From: UBA4416 sp943362175
GTDB taxonomy: Bacteria > Bacteroidota > Bacteroidia > B-17B0 > Aurantibacillaceae
Length of the DNA stretch: 64,000 bases
Reading direction: 5' to 3'
Assembly (NCBI GenBank): GCA_943362175.1
Contig: CALRIU020000022.1
Location: forward strand, 1-64,000
Made by a program: the position numbers and the translations under genes. Under the pieces are notes generated by a model that saw only the letters and a program-made list of their open reading frames with translations, was not told the DNA's origin and did no database searches. This document shows, piece by piece, positions 1-8,136 of this stretch (positions within the stretch are counted from its first letter, which is position 1; every line of letters begins with the position of its first letter).

Positions 1-801
1 ATTTTTGATGCGGTAAGTGCCGTCTGCCTGCTTTTTGTAGCGGCTGTATGTTTCATTGACAGGAATGAGCGGATTGCCCTGCTCAAAATCATAGACCTGC
101 GCTGTTTTAAATACCACCTCATCTACTCCCAGCTCAGCCGCCAGGTTCTCTACGTCCTGCAACTGGTGCTCGTTTGGCTTCACCACCAGGAACTGAAATA
201 CCACGTGCGGCGTTTCGCTCTTCAGCGTTTTTTTTGCTTCGATGATATGCTTCGTGCCATCGATCACTTTTTGCAGGATGCCTCCTACCCTATACTGCTC
301 ATAGGTTTCCTGTGTCGTACCGTCTATGGAAATGATGAGGCGGTCCAATCCGCTTTCTACCGTTTTCTTCGCCTGCTCTTTTGTGAGGTAATGCGCGTTG
401 GTAGAGGTGGATGTATAAATGCCCTTGCCCGAAGCATATTTTACCATCTCCAGGAAATGCGGATTGAGGTAAGGTTCTCCCTGGAAATAAAAGGTAAGGT
501 AGATCAGGTCTTTATACACCGCATCGATCGTTGACCTGAAAAAAGAAGGCTCCAGCATCCCGGTAGGCCTGGTGAACTGCCTCAGCCCGCTCGGGCACTC
601 GGGGCAGCGCAGGTTGCAGCTGGTAGTCGGCTCTACCGACATGCTGATCGGAAAGCCCATGCCCGGCACCGAATGCAGATGCTTCGACAGCTGATAGCTT
701 GTCCACACCTTCGAGGCGTTGTACAGCTTCCTGAACGTGAGTTTTTTAAGCAAGTGGATATGGTTGGAAAAGGACACGGGCCAAAGGTAGCCATTAATCA
801 T
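1..801 (-). CDS. Radical SAM protein, 3' end cut by window start
   Basis: The reverse strand is open from an ATG at 801 to base 1 (267 codons, no stop), so the C-terminus lies outside the window. Residues 62-69 read CNLRCPEC, the CxxxCxxC motif that ligates the 4Fe-4S cluster of radical SAM enzymes (C62, C66, C69). A GEPYLNP stretch and LIISIDG further on fit strands of the SAM-binding partial barrel (a GGEP-like step and the SIDG strand). An N-terminal extension of about 50 residues precedes the barrel. Proteins of this shape often carry a C-terminal SPASM domain with extra Cys, but that part is not visible. The substrate is unknown. It is divergent from kynureninase, with 95 bases between the two starts. 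Confidence 0.88.
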   Translation of the reverse strand, partial: MINGYLWPVSFSNHIHLLKKLTFRKLYNASKVWTSYQLSKHLHSVPGMGFPISMSVEPTTSCNLRCPECPSGLRQFTRPTGMLEPSFFRSTIDAVYKDLIYLTFYFQGEPYLNPHFLEMVKYASGKGIYTSTSTNAHYLTKEQAKKTVESGLDRLIISIDGTTQETYEQYRVGGILQKVIDGTKHIIEAKKTLKSETPHVVFQFLVVKPNEHQLQDVENLAAELGVDEVVFKTAQVYDFEQGNPLIPVNETYSRYKKQADGTYRIKN

Positions 802-896
802 GAATCCCCTTTCCTGTTTAACATTGTATGATTTGCCCGGGCCGTAAGGACAAAAATGATTAATTTAGACCGCTTAAAAATTCCGTCATCATACCT

Positions 897-2162
897 ATGG
901 AACATTATACCAATTCTCTGGAATCTGCCCGCCGGCTAGATCAACAGGATCCTTTGCGCTCATACAGGAGCCGCTTTTTTATCCCGCAGCACGAGGGCGC
1001 CGATATGGTTTATTTTACCGGCAACTCCCTGGGCCTGCAGCCCAAAACCACCAAAGAATATTTACAGCAGGAACTCAACGATTGGGCAACCTTCGGCGTG
1101 GAAGGGCATTTCCTCGCGAAGAACCCCTGGCTCTCCTACCACGAGATCCTGACCGATAAAACGGCGAAGATCGTTGGCGCGCTTCCTTCCGAAGTGGTGA
1201 TGATGAACCAGCTCACGGTGAACCTGCACCTCCTGATGGTTTCTTTTTACAGGCCGACTCAACAACGTTATAAAATTTTGTGCGAGGCCAAAGCCTTTCC
1301 AAGCGATCAGTATGCCTTGCAATCGCAGGTGAAATTTCATGGCTTTGATCCTGCTGAGGCCCTGATTGAAGTAGGACCGCGCGAAGGGGAATACGAGATC
1401 AGGCACGAGGATATTTACGAAGCCATAGACGCACATAAAGATTCGCTGGCGCTGGTGATGATCGGCGGCGTTAATTATTTCAGCGGGCAGGTGTTCGACA
1501 TGAAAGCCATTACCGAAGCTGGCCACAAAGCAGGTGCCGTTGTCGGCTTCGACCTGGCGCATGCTGCCGGAAACTTACAACTGGAGCTGCACAACTGGAA
1601 CGTAGACTTTGCGGCCTGGTGCAGCTACAAATACCTGAATGCCGGGCCTGGCAGCGTAGCCGGCGCCTTCGTTCATGAAAAGCATCACAAGCAGACAGAC
1701 CTGCCTTTGTTTGCAGGCTGGTGGGGCCACGACAAGGAAACACGCTTCAAAATGGATAAGGAATTTCGCCCGATAGAAAGCGTGGAGCGCTGGCAGCTGA
1801 GCAATGCTCCTATTCTCTCGATGGCAGCTTACAAGGCCTCGCTGGATATTTTTGATGAGGTGGGGATGGAAAAGCTGAATGAGAAAAGCAAAAAGCTCAC
1901 CGCTTACCTGGAGTTTATCGTGACGGAAATCAACCGGCAAAAAAACAATTGCCTCGAGATCATCACACCTAAAGCCAACCGCGGCTGCCAGATCAGCATC
2001 GTGGCACACGGGCACGGAAAAGCGCTCTATACTAAGCTGATCGAAAACGGTGTGATCCCCGACTGGCGTGAGCCGAATGTGATCCGCTGCGCACCTGTGC
2101 CGATGTACAATTCATTTGAAGACATCTTCCGCTTCGGCGAGATCTTATTGAAATTACTGTAA
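897..2162 (+). CDS. kynU: Kynureninase
   Basis: A 421-residue PLP-dependent hydrolase that cleaves kynurenine or 3-hydroxykynurenine to (3-hydroxy)anthranilate and alanine. Length is normal for the family. Visible landmarks are YFTGNSLGLQP near the N-terminus, GGVNYFSGQVFD (family substrate and cofactor region) and SYKYLNAGPG, where K245 should form the internal aldimine with PLP. No other kynurenine-pathway gene (tryptophan dioxygenase, kynurenine monooxygenase, formamidase) lies nearby, so it works with genes elsewhere. The DUF2306 gene starts 2 bases after its stop and is probably co-transcribed. Confidence 0.95.
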   Translation: MEHYTNSLESARRLDQQDPLRSYRSRFFIPQHEGADMVYFTGNSLGLQPKTTKEYLQQELNDWATFGVEGHFLAKNPWLSYHEILTDKTAKIVGALPSEVVMMNQLTVNLHLLMVSFYRPTQQRYKILCEAKAFPSDQYALQSQVKFHGFDPAEALIEVGPREGEYEIRHEDIYEAIDAHKDSLALVMIGGVNYFSGQVFDMKAITEAGHKAGAVVGFDLAHAAGNLQLELHNWNVDFAAWCSYKYLNAGPGSVAGAFVHEKHHKQTDLPLFAGWWGHDKETRFKMDKEFRPIESVERWQLSNAPILSMAAYKASLDIFDEVGMEKLNEKSKKLTAYLEFIVTEINRQKNNCLEIITPKANRGCQISIVAHGHGKALYTKLIENGVIPDWREPNVIRCAPVPMYNSFEDIFRFGEILLKLL

Positions 2163-2164
2163 GG

Positions 2165-2791
2165 ATGCGAGCCACCGCTTCAATCGTTTGGATAGCGCTT
2201 ATGGCTTTATTCTGTTGGTTGATGATCGGCCTCACCCTTCCTTACCTGAGCTTTGAAACGGATGTGGATTTTTTGCTGACCAAGCAAAAAATTATCCATA
2301 TCAGGCACTGGCGCTATGCCTTCTATTGCCATATCCTGTTCAGTATTTTTTCACTGATCGCAGGACTGACGCAATTCTCCGGTTACCTGTTGCATAAACA
2401 CAAAGGTGTACACCGGGCGATGGGCTATGTATATGTGCTTGATGTAATCTGCCTCGCAGGGCCTTCCGGCCTCATCATGGCCTTTTATGCCAATGGGACC
2501 GTCGTTTCCAAAACCAGCTTTGTCTTATTATCTTTGCTATGGATCGGTTTTACGGCGCTGGCCCTGGTCAAAGCCATCAAAAAAGATTTCAGGGCGCATC
2601 AAGCCTGGATGATCCGCAGTTTTGCACTGACGCTATCTGCCATTACTCTGCGCCTGCTGGCATTGGTCCTGCCGCATATCGTACACCTCGATGCCAGAAC
2701 GGAATATGCGCTCATCGCCTGGCTCAGCTGGCTGCTGAACCTGCTGATGGCCGAGTGGATCATTTATGCCAAAAAGCTATCCTCCCCTTGA
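2165..2791 (+). CDS. DUF2306-type integral membrane protein
   Basis: A 208-residue protein with about six hydrophobic segments. The pattern HKGVHRAMGYVYV and, later, RAHQAWMIRSFALTLSAITLR fits the DUF2306 (predicted membrane protein) family, whose conserved His and Arg residues sit at helix ends and may bind a metal or heme; the biochemical role is not established. It begins 2 bases after kynU and so is probably translated from the same message, although a link to kynurenine metabolism is only suggested by position. Its last 15 bases overlap the 3' end of the convergent lipoprotein gene. Confidence 0.8.
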   Translation: MRATASIVWIALMALFCWLMIGLTLPYLSFETDVDFLLTKQKIIHIRHWRYAFYCHILFSIFSLIAGLTQFSGYLLHKHKGVHRAMGYVYVLDVICLAGPSGLIMAFYANGTVVSKTSFVLLSLLWIGFTALALVKAIKKDFRAHQAWMIRSFALTLSAITLRLLALVLPHIVHLDARTEYALIAWLSWLLNLLMAEWIIYAKKLSSP

Positions 2792-3946
2792 GCCATCCTG
2801 CGACACGATGGTTGCATCCGTCTCCGTCACTTTATCGCGCCTGATCTCTCCGCCTTCTATGAGCTGTACCTGTTGTGGCTTATCCGCTTCGGCAGAAATA
2901 ATTTCGTTGCCGGCATAACCTTTCTCCACCGGATCGTTTTTCCATTTATAGGTATAGCCCATCATGTCGATCACGTAATCGCTGCTAATGCTAAAGGCCT
3001 GCGCCGTTGTCGGCGAGCAAAAGCATCCGAGCATTTCCTCATCCACCACGGTTCCAACTGAGTCGTAGGTTACCACAAAGGTTTTCACAGGGTTCAGTGT
3101 ATCGGCAATGGCGAGGTAGGTTTTATAGATCATCGCATAATTATTTCCGATTTTCATTTTTCCGACAGCAAAGTATTCGTTCGTCACATCGCGCGCAAAG
3201 CGCCCGTCTTCCATGTTTGGAATAAACACGGCATAGTCGTAATTGATATAAGAATAGTTGTGATTTTTGACACTGTCGATCGGCTCCGCATAAGGGAGTT
3301 TAAGATCGGGGAAGGTGTTCAGGTAATTTTTGAATAAGAGGGCCTTCAGCTTTGCGTCGTCATTAAATGTGTTCACGATAAAGCTCACATAGCGCGGATT
3401 ATCTCTGACAAAATCAAAGCGCTTTTCATTCAGAATCCTGTTCTTATTCAGAAAGCCTTCGAACACGGCCTGGCTCAGGCTATTGATGCAGGCGGTGGAA
3501 TCCTGCCGGATAGCGGCGATCAGGGCGTCATTAAAATAGATTTCATAATACGGATCATATCCTATGGTCTGCAATAGGTCGTTGGATTGCTGGGCATTAC
3601 CGGCATCATTGACCTCGATGTAGGCTTTGGCCAAAAAATAATACATCCTGGAATCCGGAAAGTAGCGGATGGCATCCCGGAACAGCGCAATGCTTTCTTT
3701 GGCTTTCTGCTTGTTTACCAGCAGATCCATCGCTCTCAGAAAATATTTGCGTCCTTCGTCCTTCTGAGGAGCGGAAACCTCTTTCTGAGCCAGGAGAACA
3801 GAGTCCATATTAAAGATGGCCTCTTCGCTCAGGCGCTTCCCCACGCTGTTGTTGATGTTAGTGTCTGTTTGGGTTTCCTTGCCCCCGGTGCAAAAGCTGA
3901 GGACGGTAACCAGGGTAAGGGCAATAAGCAGGTAAATATATTTCAT
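2777..3946 (-). CDS. Lipoprotein with TPR-like N-terminal half
   Basis: 389 residues. The start gives a typical lipoprotein signal: MKYIY, a hydrophobic run, then LSFC with the lipidated Cys at 19. Residues about 60-150 contain helical TPR-like stretches (AIRYFPDSRMYYFLAKAYIE and following), and the rest is an unassigned domain with many short beta-type segments. I do not recognise a catalytic motif. The gene converges on the DUF2306 gene and overlaps it by 15 bases, and its start is divergent from the SGNH hydrolase 97 bases away. Probably an envelope lipoprotein of unknown role. Confidence 0.75.
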   Translation of the reverse strand: MKYIYLLIALTLVTVLSFCTGGKETQTDTNINNSVGKRLSEEAIFNMDSVLLAQKEVSAPQKDEGRKYFLRAMDLLVNKQKAKESIALFRDAIRYFPDSRMYYFLAKAYIEVNDAGNAQQSNDLLQTIGYDPYYEIYFNDALIAAIRQDSTACINSLSQAVFEGFLNKNRILNEKRFDFVRDNPRYVSFIVNTFNDDAKLKALLFKNYLNTFPDLKLPYAEPIDSVKNHNYSYINYDYAVFIPNMEDGRFARDVTNEYFAVGKMKIGNNYAMIYKTYLAIADTLNPVKTFVVTYDSVGTVVDEEMLGCFCSPTTAQAFSISSDYVIDMMGYTYKWKNDPVEKGYAGNEIISAEADKPQQVQLIEGGEIRRDKVTETDATIVSQDGSRGG

Positions 3947-4043
3947 AGACTCGTTTTTTTGACTGACTAAAGATAGTAAGAAATTGTATTCCCGTTTTGT
4001 ACCTTCCTAAAACCAAACAGGATCCCGGTTCCGTATATCTGCT

Positions 4044-4715
4044 ATGAAACACTTGGTCTATATTCCGCTCATCTTACTGATGTCATTTATGAAGCACGAC
4101 AAAAAAGCCCTGCGCTACATGGCCCTGGGCGATTCGTATACGATCTGCACGGGTACATCCGCTACAGCCGAGCAGTGGCCCGAGATCCTGGCCGGCCATC
4201 TCCGCAACGCAGGCATTCCCGTAGAGCTCGTGAGCAACCCCTCACGAAACGGCTTCAGCACACAGGACTTAATAGACAACGAACTGCCTTTACTGAAAAA
4301 CGGGAACTACCATTTTGCAAGCCTGCTTATCGGCGTGAACGATTGGGTGCGCGATGTGGATGCCAAGACTTATCACAAAAACCTGAGCTACATCGTCGAT
4401 GAGATTCAGAAAGCCCTTCCCGATAAGTCAAAGCTGATCCTGATCACCATTCCCGATTTTGGCGTAACTCCGAAGGGAGCTTTATATAGCGGTGGCCGCG
4501 ACATTTCCAAAGGCATTACGGAGTTTAATGACATCATCAAAGCGGAAGCGAAAAAACGGGGACTGGTTTGTGTGGATATCTTTCCTTTGTCCAAAGGCAT
4601 GCTCCATCATCAAGACCTGGTTGCCGCCGATGGCCTTCACCCCTCCGCCAAAGAATACGCGCTTTGGGAAGCGCTCATCTTCCCGGAAGCAAAAAAAATA
4701 GTATCGGAAAACTGA
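4044..4715 (+). CDS. SGNH/GDSL-family hydrolase (esterase or lipase-like)
   Basis: A 223-residue single-domain SGNH hydrolase. Block I is MALGDSYT with the nucleophile S31, block III is GVNDW supplying the oxyanion Asn, and block V is DGLHPS giving D196 and H199 of the catalytic triad. A short hydrophobic N-terminus (MKHLVYIPLILLMSF) may act as a signal or anchor, but no clear cleavage site follows. The natural ester is unknown; relatives act on lysophospholipids, acetylated sugars or acyl thioesters. Its stop is only 6 bases before the -33 box of the his promoter. Confidence 0.88.
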   Translation: MKHLVYIPLILLMSFMKHDKKALRYMALGDSYTICTGTSATAEQWPEILAGHLRNAGIPVELVSNPSRNGFSTQDLIDNELPLLKNGNYHFASLLIGVNDWVRDVDAKTYHKNLSYIVDEIQKALPDKSKLILITIPDFGVTPKGALYSGGRDISKGITEFNDIIKAEAKKRGLVCVDIFPLSKGMLHHQDLVAADGLHPSAKEYALWEALIFPEAKKIVSEN

Positions 4716-4721
4716 ATTTTA

Positions 4722-4752
4722 TTTGCCGTTTATAAAATATCGTTTACATTTG
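4722..4752 (+). promoter_or_regulatory. Consensus Bacteroidota promoter of the his operon
   Basis: TTTG at 4722-4725, exactly 19 bases, then TACATTTG at 4745-4752. This matches the Bacteroidota housekeeping sigma form TTTG-n19-TAnnTTTG at every defined position and at the consensus spacing. Transcription would be expected to begin about 5-8 bases after the last G, that is at 4757-4760, right at the leader-peptide ATG (4759). Confidence 0.85.
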
Positions 4753-4758
4753 TCGCGA

Positions 4759-4812
4759 ATGTTATTCACTTCAAATAGGCATCATCATCACTTACCACAT
4801 GGTAGGCAATGA
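4759..4812 (+). CDS. hisL: His operon leader peptide (17 residues, five His)
   Basis: ATG at 4759 opens a 17-codon frame ending at TGA 4810-4812: MLFTSNRHHHHLPHGRQ. Four consecutive His codons (4780-4791) and a fifth at 4798-4800 in so short a frame, placed between a consensus promoter and a terminator directly upstream of hisG, are the hallmark of a histidine attenuator leader. No ribosome binding site is seen and the predicted start of transcription nearly coincides with the ATG, so it may be read as a leaderless message. The symbol is assigned by analogy with the enterobacterial gene. Stalling on His codons would report low His-tRNA. Confidence 0.88.
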   Translation: MLFTSNRHHHHLPHGRQ

Positions 4813-4864
4813 TGTTATGCAGTTAAACGAGTAGTTCCCAAACTCAGCATATATAAGGCTTGCC
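4805..4864 (+). promoter_or_regulatory. Candidate anti-terminator of the his attenuator
   Basis: GGCAA (4805-4809, at the end of the leader frame) can pair with TTGCC (4860-4864), and TATGC (4816-4820) with GCATA (4847-4851), with three more pairs between them (4813-4815 with 4853-4855, including one G-U). This fold uses the 5' arm of the terminator and so excludes it. A ribosome stalled on the 4780-4791 His codons would leave 4805-4820 free, whereas one finishing at 4810-4812 would cover it. The pairing was worked out by eye. Confidence 0.6.
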
Positions 4865-4884
4865 ACGACGGTAAGCCTTTTTTT
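4855..4884 (+). terminator. Rho-independent terminator (attenuator) before hisG
   Basis: A 10-bp stem pairs AAGGCTTGCC (4855-4864) with GGTAAGCCTT (4870-4879), with one G-U pair and the loop ACGAC, followed by seven T (4878-4884). It lies between the His-rich leader frame and the hisG ATG at 4912, so it can only act on transcripts heading into the operon. Confidence 0.88.
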
Positions 4885-4911
4885 ATTTCCATTTTTTTAC
4901 AAAAAAACATC

Positions 4912-5772
4912 ATGCAAACCCATTTGAAAATTGCTATTCAGAAATCCGGAAGACTCAGCGAAAGCTCCTTAAAGCTTCTGAAGGAATGCGGGATCGACAT
5001 CGATAACGGCCTGAACAAACTCAAGGCAGAAGCTTCCAATTTCCCCCTGGAGGTCTTCTTTCTGCGCGACGACGACATTCCGCAATACGTAGAGGACAAG
5101 GTTGCCGACCTGGGCATTGTGGGTGAAAATGTATTGCTTGAAAAAGAAAAGAGCCTCGACATTGTCGACCGCCTGGGCTTTGGCAAATGCCGCCTGTCAC
5201 TGGCTATTCCTAAGGAACAGGCATACGGCTCGCTGAAAGACCTGGATGGAAAACGCATTGCCACGTCTTATCCCTCGCTGTTATCAGGCTACATGAAGGC
5301 TCAGAACGTATCGGCAGAGATCCATGAGATCAGCGGCTCGGTGGAAATTGCTCCCGGTATCGGCCTGGCAGATGCCGTATGCGATTTGGTAAGCTCCGGA
5401 AGCACCTTATTTACCAATGGATTGAAAGAAGTGGAGGTTATCCTGAGATCGGAAGCCGTCCTGGTTGCCAACAAAACACTCACGGAGGAACAAGGGAACC
5501 TGCTGTCGAAACTGCTCTTCCGGATCCGGGCAGTAAGGAAAGCAAAAAACAATAAATACATTTTATTGAACGCACCGAACGACAGGCTCAAAGCGATCTG
5601 TGAGATCTTGCCTGGCATGAAAAGCCCGACGATTCTGCCTTTGGCGGAGGAAAACTGGAGCTCGGTTCATTCGGTGGTGGAAGAAAATAAATTCTGGGAG
5701 ATCATTGAGAAGCTGAAGGCCGAAGGCGCGCAGGGCATCCTGGTTGTGCCGATCGAAAAAATGATCCTGTAA
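4912..5772 (+). CDS. hisG: ATP phosphoribosyltransferase, long form
   Basis: First enzyme of histidine synthesis: condenses ATP and PRPP to phosphoribosyl-ATP. At 286 residues it is the long form (HisG-L), with two periplasmic-binding-type catalytic lobes and a C-terminal ACT-like domain (about residues 205-286, ending GILVVPIEKMIL) that gives feedback inhibition by histidine; no separate HisZ is needed. Landmarks are AIQKSGRLSE at the N-terminus, DLGIVGENVL, and DLVSSGSTLFTNGLKEVE, the PRPP loop region. The start is an ATG 28 bases after the attenuator. First gene of the eight-gene his operon. Confidence 0.96.
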   Translation: MQTHLKIAIQKSGRLSESSLKLLKECGIDIDNGLNKLKAEASNFPLEVFFLRDDDIPQYVEDKVADLGIVGENVLLEKEKSLDIVDRLGFGKCRLSLAIPKEQAYGSLKDLDGKRIATSYPSLLSGYMKAQNVSAEIHEISGSVEIAPGIGLADAVCDLVSSGSTLFTNGLKEVEVILRSEAVLVANKTLTEEQGNLLSKLLFRIRAVRKAKNNKYILLNAPNDRLKAICEILPGMKSPTILPLAEENWSSVHSVVEENKFWEIIEKLKAEGAQGILVVPIEKMIL

Positions 5773-5801
5773 AATCAAGCTATTAAATAAAAACCCATCA
5801 G

Positions 5802-7082
5802 ATGGAAACCATACTCTATTCAAACCTGTCCCTACTGGAAGGACCTTTGGCAAGGCCCTCCGCAGACATAAGCAGCATTGAGCCAATCGTGCGGGAAGTG
5901 CTGCAGGACATCAAAAGCAACGGGCAGGCAGCCGTGGAAAAGTACAGCCTGCGCTTCGACAAGGTGCAGATCAAAGATCCCCGTGTATCCGAAACAGAAT
6001 TTGCCGCCGCCGCGCAGCTGGTGAGCCCGGAGCTTAAAGCCGCGATACAGATCGCGAAAAAAAATATCGAAGTGTTTCATGCGGCGCAAAAAGAGCAGCC
6101 GAAAATCATCGACACCATGCCGGGCGTAAGCTGCTGGAGAAAATCAGTAGCTATCGAAACCGTAGGCCTGTACATTCCGGGAGGCACTGCTCCCTTGTTC
6201 TCTACGATCCTGATGCTGGGAATTCCGGCCAGGCTCGCCGGATGCCGCAGGATCATCCTCTGCACGCCACCCGGCCCTTCGGGGAATATCCACCCTGCCA
6301 TTCTCTATACGGCTCAGCTCATCGGCATCGACACCATCTTCAAAACCGGGGGCGTACAGGCCATTGCAGCGATGGCCTACGGAACAGCGCTTGTCCCAAA
6401 GGTGGATAAGATCTTCGGACCCGGAAACCGCTATGTGACCTGCGCCAAACAACTGATCAGCCAGGAAGGCATTGCCATCGATCTTCCCGCCGGTCCCTCG
6501 GAAGTGGCGGTACTGGCCGATGATAGCTGCATCCCCGCTTTTGTGGCTGCCGACCTGCTTTCCCAGGCCGAGCATGGCGAAGACTCGCAGGTAATACTTG
6601 TGTCACCATCCGAAGAAGTGATCAGGGCCGTAAATGAAGAGCTTCAAACACAACTGGAGCTTTTGCCGAGAAAAGAGATTGCAGCCAAAGCACTTGAGAA
6701 CAGTAAAGCCATTTTGGTTAAGAATTATGCAGAAGCCCTGGAGTTATTAAATGCCTATGCGCCTGAACATTTAATCATTGCCTGCCGCGATGACGAAGCC
6801 CTGGCAGAAGGCGTAATCAATGCAGGCTCTGTTTTCCTGGGAAATTTTTCCTGCGAAAGCGCCGGCGATTACGCCTCGGGAACCAATCATACCCTGCCTA
6901 CGAATGGCTATGCAAGGGCTTATAGCGGCGTATCGCTCGATAGCTTTGTAAAAAAAATCACGTTCCAGAAACTCACGAAGGAAGGCATTGCCAACATAGG
7001 GCCTGCGATAGAATTGATGGCAGAGGCCGAAGGACTGGAAGCACACAGGCAAGCCGTAACCTTAAGACTTAAAACATTGTAA
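5802..7082 (+). CDS. hisD: Histidinol dehydrogenase
   Basis: 426 residues, normal family length. Oxidises L-histidinol to histidine in two NAD-dependent steps with a catalytic zinc, the last steps of the pathway. Recognisable blocks are GLYIPGGTAPLFSTILML, GVQAIAAMAYGT, KIFGPGNRYVTCAK, LPAGPSEVAVLAD, LLSQAEHGEDSQ (with a conserved Gln/His zinc-ligand region) and YASGTNHTLPTNGYA near the C-terminus. It follows hisG by 29 bases and precedes hisC by one base. Confidence 0.97.
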   Translation: METILYSNLSLLEGPLARPSADISSIEPIVREVLQDIKSNGQAAVEKYSLRFDKVQIKDPRVSETEFAAAAQLVSPELKAAIQIAKKNIEVFHAAQKEQPKIIDTMPGVSCWRKSVAIETVGLYIPGGTAPLFSTILMLGIPARLAGCRRIILCTPPGPSGNIHPAILYTAQLIGIDTIFKTGGVQAIAAMAYGTALVPKVDKIFGPGNRYVTCAKQLISQEGIAIDLPAGPSEVAVLADDSCIPAFVAADLLSQAEHGEDSQVILVSPSEEVIRAVNEELQTQLELLPRKEIAAKALENSKAILVKNYAEALELLNAYAPEHLIIACRDDEALAEGVINAGSVFLGNFSCESAGDYASGTNHTLPTNGYARAYSGVSLDSFVKKITFQKLTKEGIANIGPAIELMAEAEGLEAHRQAVTLRLKTL

Positions 7083-7083
7083 C

Positions 7084-8136
7084 ATGTTTGATTTAGAAAA
7101 AATCACCCGAAAAAATATCAGGTCCATTGAGCCTTACCGGGTAAATCGCGATGGCTATCTTGAAAATCCGGAAGCGGTTTTCTTAGACAATTGCGAAAAC
7201 AATTACGGCTCTCCTTTGGGCAAGGGCTATGAGCGCTATCCTTCTTCTTCACAGACAGCGCTGAGATCTGCGATCGCCGGCTACAAAAACGTGAATGTGA
7301 CAAGCCTCGCCCTGGGAAATGGCAGCGACGAGCTCATCGATTTATTAATCCGCTGCTTTTGCGAGCCCCGCCGTGACTCGATCCTCGTCTGCGAACCCAC
7401 TTTCGGAATGTACAGGATGTATGCGCAGCTCAACGATGTTGCCGTATTGAATGCCCCTCTCCTGCCCGCTTCGTTTTTAGCAGACGAAGCCCTCATCCTG
7501 AAAAGCGTGGAAGCTACAACGACCATCCTGTTCCTCTGTTCTCCTAATAATCCCACGGGCACCAGCATCAGCAGCGCCCAGCTCAGGACCATTGCCGGGA
7601 ATTTTTCCGGGCTGGTAGTTGTGGACGAAGCTTACAGCGATTTTTCGGAACACCCGTCGGCACTAGGCTTACTGAACGATTTTCCGAATCTCCTGGTGCT
7701 GCAAACGTTTTCCAAAGCCTGGGGCCTGGCAAGCCTGAGGGTTGGTGCAGCTTATGGAAGCCCGGAGGTAATTGCCATCCTCAACAAGGTGAGGCCGCCT
7801 TTCCATATCAGCGGCACCTCGCAGCAGGTGTTGTTACAGGCCTTAACGAAAGCTGACAGGCTCCCGGAGCTGGTAAATGCCGTCCTGCTGCAAAAACAAT
7901 GGCTGAGAAAAGAGCTGAAGCATTTTTCCTTCATCAAAAGGATGGTCGATAGCGACGCCAACTTCTTTCTCCTGGAAGTGGAAGATGCGGAAAGCCTGCA
8001 CCGTTATTTGTGGGAGCGCGGCATATTGACCAGCAACCGCTCGGCGCTGCAAAACTGCCGTAATCATCTTCGCATCAGTGTAGGAACCGAAACCGAAAAC
8101 CAAAAATTGATTGAATTATTAAACCGATATACCTGA
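7084..8136 (+). CDS. hisC: Histidinol-phosphate aminotransferase
   Basis: 350 residues, class II-fold PLP aminotransferase that transfers the amino group of glutamate to imidazole acetol phosphate. LGNGSDELIDLL, FLCSPNNPTG, VVDEAYSDF and FSKAWGLASLRVG follow in the usual order; K211 in the last block should hold PLP, and R219 is the usual phosphate-binding arginine. One base separates it from hisD and it abuts hisB directly (TGA then ATG), so translation is probably coupled. Confidence 0.96.
   Translation: MFDLEKITRKNIRSIEPYRVNRDGYLENPEAVFLDNCENNYGSPLGKGYERYPSSSQTALRSAIAGYKNVNVTSLALGNGSDELIDLLIRCFCEPRRDSILVCEPTFGMYRMYAQLNDVAVLNAPLLPASFLADEALILKSVEATTTILFLCSPNNPTGTSISSAQLRTIAGNFSGLVVVDEAYSDFSEHPSALGLLNDFPNLLVLQTFSKAWGLASLRVGAAYGSPEVIAILNKVRPPFHISGTSQQVLLQALTKADRLPELVNAVLLQKQWLRKELKHFSFIKRMVDSDANFFLLEVEDAESLHRYLWERGILTSNRSALQNCRNHLRISVGTETENQKLIELLNRYT

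Noticed and set aside
1062..2015. Long reverse frames inside kynU
   Set aside because: They are opposite-strand shadows of a well-recognised gene.
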